Assembly (NCBI GenBank): GCA_903845455.1
Contig: CAIMXN010000071.1
Location: 1-32,917, forward strand
Length of the DNA stretch: 32,917 nt
From: an uncultured beta proteobacterium
GTDB taxonomy: Bacteria > Pseudomonadota > Gammaproteobacteria > Burkholderiales > Burkholderiaceae
Direction of reading: 5' to 3'
Shown here: one piece after another, positions 1 through 7,836 of the stretch
How positions within the stretch are numbered: the first letter of the stretch is position 1
Layout of the letters: each line of letters starts with the position of its first letter
Program-made: the position numbers and the translations under genes
The notes under the pieces: model-generated
The model's database searches: none
What the model was told of the DNA's origin: nothing
What the model saw: only the letters and a program-made list of their open reading frames with translations

Positions 1-1
1 G

Positions 2-496
2 ATTCCGGATGGGCAAGAAAGTCAGGCAGATGACGCACCTTTGTCCAAGGTTTGGCATAGCGTAGTTGAGGTGGCTAAATCGAATACAGCAAAGGTTTGG
101 CATGACGAGTTTGATTTGAATTTCATTAGTGTTGGCCGTCCAAATGTGGTCCTTAATGGTTCTTTTTATGTGGCTGGCCATTTAAATGAGAGGCCATTAG
201 TCGAGATTCGTCGTGCCTTACAACTGTTTGGTCTTGAGGCAGCACAGGAAGTTACCGAGACGGAGGATCATATTTCTGCCTTATGTGAGGTGATGCGTTA
301 CCTGATAGCTGGGGATGATGTAGAGATATCAAACCTTACAAATCAAAGGGTCTTTTTTAATGACCATATCCGTCCTTGGTATGACGAGTTATGCGATGCA
401 ATTGAGGGTATTCCCGAGATGCATCTGTACCATCCCGTTGCCGCCTTGACCAGAGAATTTCTAGCCATTGAAGGACAGAGTTTCGACATGATCTGA
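2..496 (+). CDS. TorD-family chaperone of the formate dehydrogenase locus (5' end outside window)
   Basis: The reading frame is open back to the first bases of the window, so the gene starts upstream; the TTG at 41 is an internal codon rather than a convincing start. The C-terminal ~165 residues show the TorD/DmsD-like pattern: SFYVAGHLNERPL, an EDHISALCEVMR segment, FFNDHIRPWYDELCDAI, and a tail ending LAIEGQSFDM. Family knowledge: such chaperones bind the Tat signal of molybdoenzyme catalytic subunits in the cytoplasm and hold them until cofactor is inserted. The gene sits 100 bp before a Tat-signal protein and the Mo/W formate dehydrogenase alpha subunit, so FdhA is the probable client (inference). 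About 40 or more residues at the N-terminus are probably missing. Confidence 0.8.
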   Translation: MPDGQESQADDAPLSKVWHSVVEVAKSNTAKVWHDEFDLNFISVGRPNVVLNGSFYVAGHLNERPLVEIRRALQLFGLEAAQEVTETEDHISALCEVMRYLIAGDDVEISNLTNQRVFFNDHIRPWYDELCDAIEGIPEMHLYHPVAALTREFLAIEGQSFDMI

Positions 497-503
497 TGTT
501 GCA

Positions 504-532
504 TTGCATCAAAAAATTATTTGTTATATAAA
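504..532 (+). promoter_or_regulatory. Candidate sigma-70 promoter of the fdh operon
   Basis: TTGCAT (504-509) is followed after 17 bp by TATAAA (527-532), giving a plausible vegetative promoter in the 100-bp gap between the chaperone gene and the Tat-signal gene. Expected transcription start is about 539-540. Other registers exist, for example TTGCAT at 499-504. No experimental evidence; the call rests on spacing and hexamer similarity only. Confidence 0.4.
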
Positions 533-559
533 TGTCAAAAGTGCCATTTCCATTTACAC

Positions 560-573
560 TTGATGGAAATCAA
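560..573 (+). promoter_or_regulatory. FNR/ANR-type binding site
   Basis: TTGATGGAAATCAA is an exact match to the FNR/ANR consensus TTGAT-N4-ATCAA, and the symmetry extends one more base each side (CTTGAT...ATCAAG, 559-574). It overlaps a second perfect dyad, ATTTCCAT (546-553) with ATGGAAAT (563-570). The centre is about 30 bp before the ATG at 597 and about 27 bp downstream of the start predicted from the candidate promoter at 504-532. If that promoter is right, FNR would act as a repressor in anoxia. Activation from a classic -41.5 site would need a start near 608, inside the gene. Confidence 0.65.
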
Positions 574-596
574 GAATAACGAAACAGGAGCATGCC

Positions 597-818
597 ATGA
601 GTACTAAATCTACAACTGCATCTAGAGAAGAGAGCAAACCTTCTCGCCGAAAGTTTTTTATCGGGGCGAGCGCTGCTGTTGGTGCTGTGGCTGTTGCGTC
701 ACAAACTACTATTGGCAAAGCAGTCATTCAAGAAATTGGTAGCAGCGTGCAGGGTAAAGATGATGGTTATCAGCTATCTGAGCATGTTCGTAAGTACTAC
801 AACACTACCTTGCTGTAA
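597..818 (+). CDS. Formate dehydrogenase-region Tat-signal small protein
   Basis: A 73-residue protein with a twin-arginine motif (SRRKFFIG, about residues 17-24) followed by an Ala/Val-rich hydrophobic stretch and a short hydrophilic tail ending in LSEHVRKYYNTTLL. This matches the small 'formate dehydrogenase region TAT target' proteins found just before the alpha-subunit gene in many beta- and gammaproteobacterial fdh clusters. The function of that family is not settled; it may be a membrane-anchored Tat substrate that helps assembly or anchors the enzyme. The ATG at 597 has a strong AGGAG (586-590). It is the first gene after the candidate promoter and FNR-type site, and fdhA begins 70 bp downstream. 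Confidence 0.8.
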   Translation: MSTKSTTASREESKPSRRKFFIGASAAVGAVAVASQTTIGKAVIQEIGSSVQGKDDGYQLSEHVRKYYNTTLL

Positions 819-888
819 TTGATCAATACCGTTTTATGCCATTCATTGTTTTTCTATAAATAAAAAAATTCTTTCTCAGGGACAACAT

Positions 889-3873
889 ATGAGTCTGACT
901 CGTAAATCCAATACCCCACAAAGCAGCCGTTCAGTACCTAGCTCCCGTTTAATCGGCAGCCTCTCGCGTGGACTTAAGGCTGCAGTGCCAACCATGGATC
1001 GCCGTACCTTCTTGAAACGTTCAGGGGTGGGTGTGGGTGCCGGTATTGCTGCTAGCCAATTAAGTTTGGTGCAAAAAGCGGTAGCAGAACCAAGCAAGGC
1101 CATGTTGGATGGCAAAGGGAAGATCGAAGTTAAACGCTCTATTTGCACCCACTGCTCAGTGGGTTGTGCGGTTGATGCTACTGTTGAGAATGGTGTATGG
1201 GTTCGTCAAGACCCCGTATTTGATTCCCCTATTAACCTAGGTGCTCATTGCGCTAAAGGTGCAGCTCTTCGTGAGCATGGACATGGTGATTTCCGTTTAC
1301 GTTACCCAATGAAATTGGTGAACGGTAAGTACGAAAGAATTTCTTGGGATCAGGCTTTAACTGAGATTTCTGCGCAGATGAAAGATCTTCGCACCAAGTA
1401 CAGCCCTGATTCACTGTTCTTCATTGGCTCTTCTAAGCATAACAACGAACAAGCTTATTTATTACGTAAGTGGGTTTCATTCTTTGGAACCAACAATACA
1501 GACCATCAGGCACGTATTTGTCACTCCACCACGGTTGCAGGTGTTGCTAATACCTGGGGCTATGGTGCGATGACCAATAGCTATAACGACATGATGAACT
1601 CCAAGGCAGCTTTGTACATTGGTTCAAATGCGGCTGAAGCCCATCCAGTGTCCATGCTCAGTCTTTTACATGCTAAAGAAAATGGCTGCAAAGTGATCGT
1701 GGTCGACCCACGTTACACCCGTACAGCAGCGAAGTCTGACCAGTATGTCCGGATTCGCTCTGGAACAGATATTCCTTTCTTGTTTGGTGTTCTGTATCAC
1801 ATCTTCAATAACGGCTGGGAAGATAAGAAGTACATCAACGACCGCGTATACGGTATGGATGAGATTCGCAAAGAAGTGATGGAAAAGTGGACACCAGCAA
1901 ATGTCGAGGCCGCCTGTGGCGTGCCAGAAGCACAGATGTATCAAGTTGCTGAGACCATGGCCAAGAATCGCCCAAGCACTTTAGTTTGGTGTATGGGTCA
2001 AACCCAGCACACCATTGGTAATGCCATGGTTCGTGCATCGTGCATCGTGCAATTAGCACTGGGTAATATTGGTAAGTCCGGCGGCGGCGCTAATATTTTC
2101 CGCGGTCACGATAACGTGCAAGGCGCAACAGACGTTGGTCCTAATCCCGATTCATTGCCTGGCTACTATGGCCTTGCTGCAGGATCATGGAAGCATTTTG
2201 CTAGCGTCTGGGGTGTTGATTATGAGTGGATTAAAGGTCGTTATGCGCCTGACATGATGGAGAAGTCTGGCACGACAGTGTCTCGTTGGGTAGATGCTGT
2301 GCTCGAAAAGAGTGACATGATTGATCAGCAAACCAATGTGAAGGGCTTGTTCTTCTGGGGTCATGCACCTAATTCACAAACGCGCGGTCTTGATATGAAG
2401 CGTGCGATGGATAAATTAGATCTGCTGGTAGTGGTAGATCCATACCCAAGTGCTACTGCAGCAATGGCAGCAATGCCTCCAGCAGAAGGACATGCGGTTA
2501 ATAAAAACCGTAATGTTTACTTGTTACCAGCAACAACCCAGTTTGAAACTTCGGGTTCAGCAACAGCTTCAAATCGCTCTTTGCAGTGGCGTGAAAAAGT
2601 TATTGATCCATTATTTGAGTCTGTTCCTGACCACGTCCTCATGCAAGCATTTGCTGATCGCCTTGGTTTTGGACAAGAGCTATCTAAAAATTACAAGATG
2701 CTGAGCTCTAAGTTTGCTGGCAAGCAGTGGAGAGAACCACAGATTGAAGATATCTTGCGTGAGATTAATCGCTCATGCTGGACGATTGGTTACACCGGTC
2801 AAACCCCAGAGCGCCTTAAAGCACATATGCGCATGGTGGGTGTATTTGATCCTAAAACTTTGAAGTCCCGTGGCGGCGTTGATCCAGTCTCTGGCTACGA
2901 TACTGCTGGTGATTACTATGGTTTGCCTTGGCCTTGCTATGGCACGGCGGCAATCAAGCATCCTGGATCGCCTAACCTCTATGACACTAGTAAGAGCTTG
3001 ATGGAGGGTGGTGGTAACTTCCGTGCCAACTTTGGTGTCGAGAAAGACGGTAAGAATTTATTGGCTGAAGATGGTTCTTACTCTAAGGGCTCTGCCATTA
3101 CTACTGGCTACCCAGAGTTTGATCATGTCTTGATGAAGAAATTGGGTTGGTGGGATCAGCTTACCGAAGATGAGAAAAAACTCGCTGAAGGTAAAAACTG
3201 GAAGACAGATTTATCCGGTGGTATTCAGCGCGTTGTAATGAAAAATGGCTGCCATCCATTTGGTAATGCGAAGGCAAGAGCAGTGGTCTGGAACTTCCCA
3301 GATGCGATTCCAATTCATCGCGAGGCTTTGTACAGCACCAATGAGCCCATGATGCGTAAGTATCCAACTGCAGCCGATCGGAAAAATTTCTGGCGTTTAC
3401 CAACGTTGTACAAAACAATTCAAGATCAAAACTTGTCTGAGAAGCTATATGAGAAGTTCCCCATCATTCTGACTTCTGGCCGTCTGGTCGAATATGAGGG
3501 TGGTGGCGATGAGACTCGTGCGAATCCATGGTTAGCTGAGTTGCAACAAGAAAACTTTGTAGAGATCAACCCCAAAGCAGCACAGGCCCGTGGCATTAAA
3601 AACTGGGATTACGTTTGGGTTAAATCACCAACTGGAGCCAAGATTAAGGTGCGTGCATTGGTAACTGAGCGCGTTGATCAGGGAACTGCATTTGTGCCAT
3701 TCCACTTTGCCGGCTGGTGGCAAGGCGTTGACTTGCGTAAATACTACCCTGAGGGTGCCGCCCCGATTATTCAGGGTGAAGCGGTTAATACTGCAACCAC
3801 TTATGGTTACGACATGGTGACGATGATGCAAGAAACCAAAACGACCATGTGCCAAATCGAAAAATTTGCCTAA
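889..3873 (+). CDS. fdhA: Formate dehydrogenase catalytic (alpha) subunit, Mo/W-bis-MGD
   Basis: A 994-residue enzyme of the DMSO-reductase superfamily that oxidises formate to CO2. A twin-arginine signal (MDRRTFLKRSG, Arg38-Arg39) targets it to the periplasmic side of the membrane; 35 residues precede it, which is longer than usual. Cys86, Cys89, Cys93 and Cys121 form the ligand set for the N-terminal [4Fe-4S] cluster. ARICHS places Cys211-His212 at the metal-ligand position, so this is a cysteine, not selenocysteine, enzyme. The remainder covers the molybdopterin domains, ending with the dinucleotide-binding domain (ILTSGR and later). It is followed 27 bp later by fdhB. Tungsten rather than molybdenum is possible because a TupBC transporter lies nearby, but the sequence cannot decide this. 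Confidence 0.93.
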   Translation: MSLTRKSNTPQSSRSVPSSRLIGSLSRGLKAAVPTMDRRTFLKRSGVGVGAGIAASQLSLVQKAVAEPSKAMLDGKGKIEVKRSICTHCSVGCAVDATVENGVWVRQDPVFDSPINLGAHCAKGAALREHGHGDFRLRYPMKLVNGKYERISWDQALTEISAQMKDLRTKYSPDSLFFIGSSKHNNEQAYLLRKWVSFFGTNNTDHQARICHSTTVAGVANTWGYGAMTNSYNDMMNSKAALYIGSNAAEAHPVSMLSLLHAKENGCKVIVVDPRYTRTAAKSDQYVRIRSGTDIPFLFGVLYHIFNNGWEDKKYINDRVYGMDEIRKEVMEKWTPANVEAACGVPEAQMYQVAETMAKNRPSTLVWCMGQTQHTIGNAMVRASCIVQLALGNIGKSGGGANIFRGHDNVQGATDVGPNPDSLPGYYGLAAGSWKHFASVWGVDYEWIKGRYAPDMMEKSGTTVSRWVDAVLEKSDMIDQQTNVKGLFFWGHAPNSQTRGLDMKRAMDKLDLLVVVDPYPSATAAMAAMPPAEGHAVNKNRNVYLLPATTQFETSGSATASNRSLQWREKVIDPLFESVPDHVLMQAFADRLGFGQELSKNYKMLSSKFAGKQWREPQIEDILREINRSCWTIGYTGQTPERLKAHMRMVGVFDPKTLKSRGGVDPVSGYDTAGDYYGLPWPCYGTAAIKHPGSPNLYDTSKSLMEGGGNFRANFGVEKDGKNLLAEDGSYSKGSAITTGYPEFDHVLMKKLGWWDQLTEDEKKLAEGKNWKTDLSGGIQRVVMKNGCHPFGNAKARAVVWNFPDAIPIHREALYSTNEPMMRKYPTAADRKNFWRLPTLYKTIQDQNLSEKLYEKFPIILTSGRLVEYEGGGDETRANPWLAELQQENFVEINPKAAQARGIKNWDYVWVKSPTGAKIKVRALVTERVDQGTAFVPFHFAGWWQGVDLRKYYPEGAAPIIQGEAVNTATTYGYDMVTMMQETKTTMCQIEKFA

Positions 3874-3900
3874 GTTAAAAAATAAAGTCAGGAGAACACA

Positions 3901-4557
3901 ATGGCAAGAATGAAATTTATTTGTGATACCGAGCGTTGTATTGAGTGCAACGGTTGTGTCACTGCCTGTAAGAACGAGAACGAAGTTCCTTGGGGTGTTA
4001 ATCGTCGTCGTGTAGTGACGGTGAATGACGGGATTATTGGCCAAGAAAAATCTGTCTCCGTAGCTTGTATGCATTGTTCAGATGCCCCTTGTATGGCTGT
4101 ATGCCCAGTAGATTGCTTCTATCGCACTGACGAAGGTGTGGTCTTGCATGACAAGGACATCTGTATTGGCTGTGGTTATTGCTCATTTGCATGCCCATTT
4201 GGCGCACCTCAATTCTTGAGCAAAGGCGCTTTTGGTGTACGTAGCAAGATGGATAAGTGCACATTCTGTAGTGGTGGACCAGAGGCGAACGGCAGTGTGT
4301 CTGAGTTTGAGAAGTATGGCCGTAACCGTTTGGCAGAAGGTAAGCTGCCTTTATGTGCCGAGATGTGCTCGACTAAAGCCTTAATTGGTGGTGACAGTGA
4401 TGTGATTACCGGCATCTTTAATCAGCGAGTTGCTATCCGTGAAAAAAATGGTAAGTACCCTGGTGCTAAAGCTTTTGGTTGGTCTACGGCTTATGGTGGT
4501 CCAGATACTCCTATGCCAAGCGCAACGCCTGCAGACAAAATTCCAGGAGTCAAATAA
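3901..4557 (+). CDS. fdhB: Formate dehydrogenase iron-sulfur (beta) subunit
   Basis: 218 residues with four ferredoxin-type cysteine groups. Group one is C13/C16/C19/C23 (CIECNGCVTAC), group two C56/C59/C64/C68 (CMHCSDAPCMAVC) and group three C88/C91/C94/C98 (CIGCGYCSFAC). The fourth is CTFC with a later LCAEMC. It wires electrons from FdhA to the cytochrome b subunit. It resembles the FDH3-type beta subunit and lacks the C-terminal transmembrane anchor seen in E. coli FdnH, so membrane attachment must come from the gamma subunit. The ATG at 3901 follows CAGGAG. The stop overlaps the next start by one base (TAATG), indicating translational coupling. Confidence 0.92.
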   Translation: MARMKFICDTERCIECNGCVTACKNENEVPWGVNRRRVVTVNDGIIGQEKSVSVACMHCSDAPCMAVCPVDCFYRTDEGVVLHDKDICIGCGYCSFACPFGAPQFLSKGAFGVRSKMDKCTFCSGGPEANGSVSEFEKYGRNRLAEGKLPLCAEMCSTKALIGGDSDVITGIFNQRVAIREKNGKYPGAKAFGWSTAYGGPDTPMPSATPADKIPGVK

Positions 4558-4793
4558 TGAAATTTAATTTCAAAACTTTTGGATTATTTTTGGTGACAGG
4601 ATTGCTTTTGGTGGCTTGCTCTGAACCCCCTGAGATTGCTGCTAAGGCTGCCAAACGTCCTGATGTTGCTCCATATATGGGCGCTGACAGTGGCTTCGTC
4701 ACAAAAGGCTGGATTCCTGGCAATGCAGTGAGTTGGACCGAGGCGATTAACAAGCGCACTCAGGGTCAAAACGAATACAGTCGCGTTAAGTGA
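4557..4793 (+). CDS. Small lipoprotein within the formate dehydrogenase operon
   Basis: 78 residues: a hydrophobic signal with a lipobox ending LLLVAC (lipidated Cys21), then a short mature part containing PYMGADSGFVTKGWIPGN and a charged tail. The start codon overlaps the fdhB stop. Mature size is only about 58 residues, with no further cysteines or histidines that would suggest a cofactor. Its position between the beta and gamma genes suggests a structural or assembly role for the membrane-bound complex (inference). I do not recognise a named family. Confidence 0.75.
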   Translation: MKFNFKTFGLFLVTGLLLVACSEPPEIAAKAAKRPDVAPYMGADSGFVTKGWIPGNAVSWTEAINKRTQGQNEYSRVK

Positions 4794-4840
4794 TCAACTA
4801 AACAACAATAAATAAAACGAAAACGTTTAAGGACATGTGT

Positions 4841-5893
4841 ATGAATCGATCATTCTCTAAAGTTATGCGCACTTTGGTAGTGGCTGCAGGCTTGTCGCTT
4901 ACCCTGGCAAGTGGAATCAGTTTTGCAGAGCGCACCCCCTTGGTGCCACTTCCATCTCCTAGTGGAGTAGATCATCCTTTATATGTACCAGCGAATCCGA
5001 GTAATTTGTCCAAGGGAGATCAAGCGCAATCACAACCTGCTGATTCATCTATTTTTACTGCGCCTAATAGTGATCCAGAAAACTACGTCAGTATTCCTGA
5101 TAGGCAAGCTGGCGTATTGATTCAGAGATCAGGCCAGCAATGGCGCTTGATTCGCAATGGCATTATCACTGTATACGGTGGCTGGTTATTAGCACTTGCT
5201 TTTTTTGGCGTCGTTGCAATGTATACCTTCAAAGGTTCCATTAAGTTGCACGAGCCTCTTTCAGGAGTAAAGGTCAAGCGTTTCAATGGCTTTGATCGTC
5301 TAGTCCACTGGGTGATGGCTGGAAGCTTTTTAGCACTCGCATTTACTGGTTTGATGATCCTGTATGGCAAGTACTTTGCCCTACCTCTGATGGATGGTCT
5401 TACTTATGGCTCCCTCTTGATGGTTTGCAAAAATATTCATAACTTTACTGGCCCCTTATTCACTCTTTGTATTGTCATATTCTTCCTCCTGTTTGTTCGT
5501 AAGAATATTTTTGGCGAGGGAGATATCGCTTGGCTTTTATCTTTCGGTGGAATCTTTTCCGGCAAACATATTCCAGCAGGCTTTTTTAATTTCGGTGAGA
5601 AGGTCTGGTTTTGGTTTGGTATGACCTTATTGGGCTTAGTGATTTCAGGATCTGGTTTTGTGCTTGATATGATCGTGCCTTTCATGCAAATCGAATATCT
5701 ACGCGGCACGATGCAGATTGCTAACATCATTCATAGCTCGGCAGCGCTTTTAATGACAGCTATGGCAATGGGTCATATTTATATCGGTACGATTGGCATG
5801 CAAGGCTCAATTGATGGTATGAAGACTGGCTATGTAGATGCTACCTGGGCTAAAGAGCATCACGAGATTTGGTACAACAAGATTAATAAATAA
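4841..5893 (+). CDS. fdhC: Formate dehydrogenase cytochrome b (gamma) subunit
   Basis: A 350-residue integral membrane protein with a cleavable signal (GISFA then ER) and a proline-rich periplasmic segment before the first helix (~residues 108-126). The cytochrome b core follows: FDRLVHWVMAGSFLAL, NIHNFTGPLF, a VWFWFGMTLLGLVISG helix, then IIHSSAALLMTAMAMGHIYIG. The conserved histidines are the candidate haem b ligands. The end, GYVDATWAKEHHEIWY, is typical of FdnI/FDH3 gamma subunits. It passes electrons from FdhB to quinone. I chose the ATG at 4841 because AAGGA (4829-4833) is correctly spaced for it; the ATG at 4835 is too close. Confidence 0.9.
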   Translation: MNRSFSKVMRTLVVAAGLSLTLASGISFAERTPLVPLPSPSGVDHPLYVPANPSNLSKGDQAQSQPADSSIFTAPNSDPENYVSIPDRQAGVLIQRSGQQWRLIRNGIITVYGGWLLALAFFGVVAMYTFKGSIKLHEPLSGVKVKRFNGFDRLVHWVMAGSFLALAFTGLMILYGKYFALPLMDGLTYGSLLMVCKNIHNFTGPLFTLCIVIFFLLFVRKNIFGEGDIAWLLSFGGIFSGKHIPAGFFNFGEKVWFWFGMTLLGLVISGSGFVLDMIVPFMQIEYLRGTMQIANIIHSSAALLMTAMAMGHIYIGTIGMQGSIDGMKTGYVDATWAKEHHEIWYNKINK

Positions 5894-5903
5894 GGACGAA
5901 GCC

Positions 5904-6173
5904 ATGAAAAAAATCATTGCTTTTACATTCTGCACATTTGCTAGTGTTGCTGCATTTGCAGCCATTCCACCTTTATCGCCAGAAGCCCAAGAAATTGCAA
6001 ACTTGGCTAAAGCAAAGGCAGCGTATGGAGATAAGGTTGGCGCCTATCAGTTATGTCAATCTCAAAACCGTGTGGCCGATCGCTTCAAAGTTGCTGGTAC
6101 GCCAGCTCCAGCGGCTTGTGTAGCACCACCCCCATTTGTACCCCCTGTCGCTGCAGCACCAGTAGCAAAGTAA
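5904..6173 (+). CDS. Small secreted two-cysteine protein at the end of the fdh operon
   Basis: 89 residues with a clear signal peptide (MKKIIAFTFC...AFA then AIPP). The mature part is a helical segment (EAQEIANLAKAKAAYG), then YQLCQSQNRVADRF, a second cysteine (AACVAPPP) and a Pro/Ala/Val-rich tail. The two mature cysteines could form a disulfide in the periplasm. It starts 10 bp after fdhC with AAGGA, so it belongs to the same operon. The stop codon directly abuts the stop of the convergent tupC. No named family recognised; a role tied to the periplasmic formate dehydrogenase is inferred only from position. Confidence 0.75.
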   Translation: MKKIIAFTFCTFASVAAFAAIPPLSPEAQEIANLAKAKAAYGDKVGAYQLCQSQNRVADRFKVAGTPAPAACVAPPPFVPPVAAAPVAK

Positions 6174-6884
6174 CTAATCCGCTAATAGCTCTTGATGCAG
6201 GTAGCGTTTAGCTGCCTGTGTTTGAGGGTTGGAAAAGAAGGGACCTACGGGTCCTTTTTCTTTGATCTCGCCATCATCAATAAAGAGGATGTATTGAGCA
6301 ATTCTTTGTACTTGTGCAAGTTGATGTGAAGAGAAAATTAGTTCAAATCCTTGATCTCTAAATTGACGCATCATGCCCTCAACTTGCTCGGTAGTATTGG
6401 GATCTAAGTTTGCAGTAGGTTCATCTAGCAGGACGATATTGGGTTTTTGCAGTATTGCCCTACCCAAGCAAAGCTTTTGTCTTTCTCCTGCAGATAACTT
6501 GTGCGCAGGGCTATCGGCTAGTCGAATTAAATCAGTCTGCTCAAGAAAGGTATTGATCTGCTTAGTGGTGATGCTGGCATCGGCATCCATCACCATGCTA
6601 AGGTTGGCACGGGCTGACGCTTTAATCAGCGGTGTGTGATGCAAAACAAGCGCGGTCTTTATGGGTGCAAATGAATAGGTAATCACGCCTGAGTCTGGGG
6701 TAATTAAGCCAGCCAACAGCTTGAGCAAGGTTGTTTTGCCTGCCCCATTAGGTCCAATACAGGCGGTAATACGATCGGCTGGAATGATTGCATGAGGAAT
6801 ATTCAGAATGGTTCTGCCGTCGCTCTTTACCAGCACCTCTTTGAGCTCAATGAACTTACCAAATGATTCAGTTTGATTAACCAT
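6174..6884 (-). CDS. tupC: Tungstate-type ABC transporter ATP-binding protein
   Basis: A 236-residue ABC ATPase with Walker A GPNGAGKTT, a signature LSAGERQK, Walker B IVLLDEPTANLD and an H-loop (SSHQ). It lacks the C-terminal regulatory domain of the larger ModC/WtpC proteins, consistent with TupC-type importers. It overlaps the permease gene upstream by 8 bp, so the two are one transcription unit. Together they would import tungstate (possibly molybdate) used by the neighbouring formate dehydrogenase and the molybdenum hydroxylase. The substrate is inferred from the permease type and context. Confidence 0.8.
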   Translation of the reverse strand: MVNQTESFGKFIELKEVLVKSDGRTILNIPHAIIPADRITACIGPNGAGKTTLLKLLAGLITPDSGVITYSFAPIKTALVLHHTPLIKASARANLSMVMDADASITTKQINTFLEQTDLIRLADSPAHKLSAGERQKLCLGRAILQKPNIVLLDEPTANLDPNTTEQVEGMMRQFRDQGFELIFSSHQLAQVQRIAQYILFIDDGEIKEKGPVGPFFSNPQTQAAKRYLHQELLAD

Positions 6885-7572
6885 AGCGGCGTTCCGCGAT
6901 TTGACGAACTGCGAAAGTAAAGAGATTGGCTAGTAAGACAATGAACAGCAGAATCATCCCGAGCGCTAAGGCAAGAGGCAAGTCTCCTTTACTAGTCTCC
7001 AGGGCAATAGCTGTAGTCATGGTGCGGGTAGAGCGGTCAATATTTCCACCCACGATCATGACTGCGCCAACTTCCGAAATCGCTCTTGCCAATCCAGCCA
7101 AAATGGCGATGCTCAATGAGAAGCGACAATCCCAAACTAGCCACTTCAGATAGGATAGGCGGGGCAGATGAAGGGCTAAGAACGAGTCCCTGTGAATGCG
7201 CCAAGAATCTTCCAAGATTTGCCTGCTAAGGGCAGCTATTAAAGGGGTTGTCAGCAGTATTTGGGCAAGGGTCATACCTTTGGTGGTAAAGAGCCATCCC
7301 CAAGAGCCTAGAGGCCCTGTGCGCGAGAGGAGAAGGTACACAACTACACCAACGATCACAGTTGGCACCCCCATCAAGGTATTTAAGGTGATGATGATCC
7401 CTTTTTTACACTTAAACTCTTCGGTTGCCAAGAGAGCCCCTAGCGGGAGCCCCATTAAGGTTCCAAAGAATAGGGCGGTCAGGCTAACCTGTAGGGACAC
7501 TAAAACGATCCCCACCACGCCGCCATCTAAATGGGCTAGAAGTGAGAGGGCGTCTTGAAAGGCTATAAGCAT
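6877..7572 (-). CDS. tupB: Tungstate-type ABC transporter permease
   Basis: 231 residues, five or six membrane helices. The cytoplasmic coupling region AGLARAISEVGAVMIVGGNI and the following TRTMTTAIALETSKGDLPLA are characteristic of TupB-type tungstate permeases. It is the first gene of a two-gene minus-strand unit with tupC. The periplasmic binding protein (TupA), normally the first gene of this operon, is absent: upstream lies a short divergent region and then the plus-strand Bfd-like gene. TupA must be encoded elsewhere or this transporter pairs with another binding protein. No strong Shine-Dalgarno precedes the ATG at 7572. Confidence 0.8.
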   Translation of the reverse strand: MLIAFQDALSLLAHLDGGVVGIVLVSLQVSLTALFFGTLMGLPLGALLATEEFKCKKGIIITLNTLMGVPTVIVGVVVYLLLSRTGPLGSWGWLFTTKGMTLAQILLTTPLIAALSRQILEDSWRIHRDSFLALHLPRLSYLKWLVWDCRFSLSIAILAGLARAISEVGAVMIVGGNIDRSTRTMTTAIALETSKGDLPLALALGMILLFIVLLANLFTFAVRQIAERRYG

Positions 7573-7638
7573 GCGCTCGATTCTATCAAGGGGATGGCAA
7601 AATGGGTCTAATGCAACTAAATCTTTACATTTTTACCC

Positions 7639-7833
7639 ATGGCTGAGGTTATTTGTCTCTGCAATGAGGTCTGGGATCTCGATTTACGCGAGTACCTTGA
7701 TGCGCACCCTATTAGCTCCATTGAGGAGTTACGGGAACAGGCCTCCATTTGTAATAAGTGCATGCAATGCCAGGAATTGGTTGAAGGCGAGATTTATCAG
7801 GCGCGGATCAGACGCCAGCAAGTACAAGGATAG
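7639..7833 (+). CDS. Bfd-like [2Fe-2S]-binding protein
   Basis: 64 residues with a CLC pair near the N-terminus (Cys6, Cys8) and CNKCMQC in the second half. This resembles the cysteine pattern of bacterioferritin-associated ferredoxin-like [2Fe-2S] domains, which carry electrons and in the classic case release iron from bacterioferritin. Here it stands alone, with no bacterioferritin gene in the window. No Shine-Dalgarno is visible before ATG 7639. A TACATT hexamer lies about 8 bp upstream, so a very short leader is possible. It is followed three bases later by the EEP-family gene. Confidence 0.65.
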   Translation: MAEVICLCNEVWDLDLREYLDAHPISSIEELREQASICNKCMQCQELVEGEIYQARIRRQQVQG

Positions 7834-7836
7834 TTG

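Noticed and set aside
41..496. A complete 151-residue gene starting at TTG 41
   Set aside because: The frame stays open to the window edge and TorD-type proteins are longer, so the gene begins upstream.
3625..4074. A 149-codon minus-strand open frame across the fdhA-fdhB junction
   Set aside because: It is antisense to two well-supported genes, has no family resemblance and no ribosome-binding site; a shadow frame.
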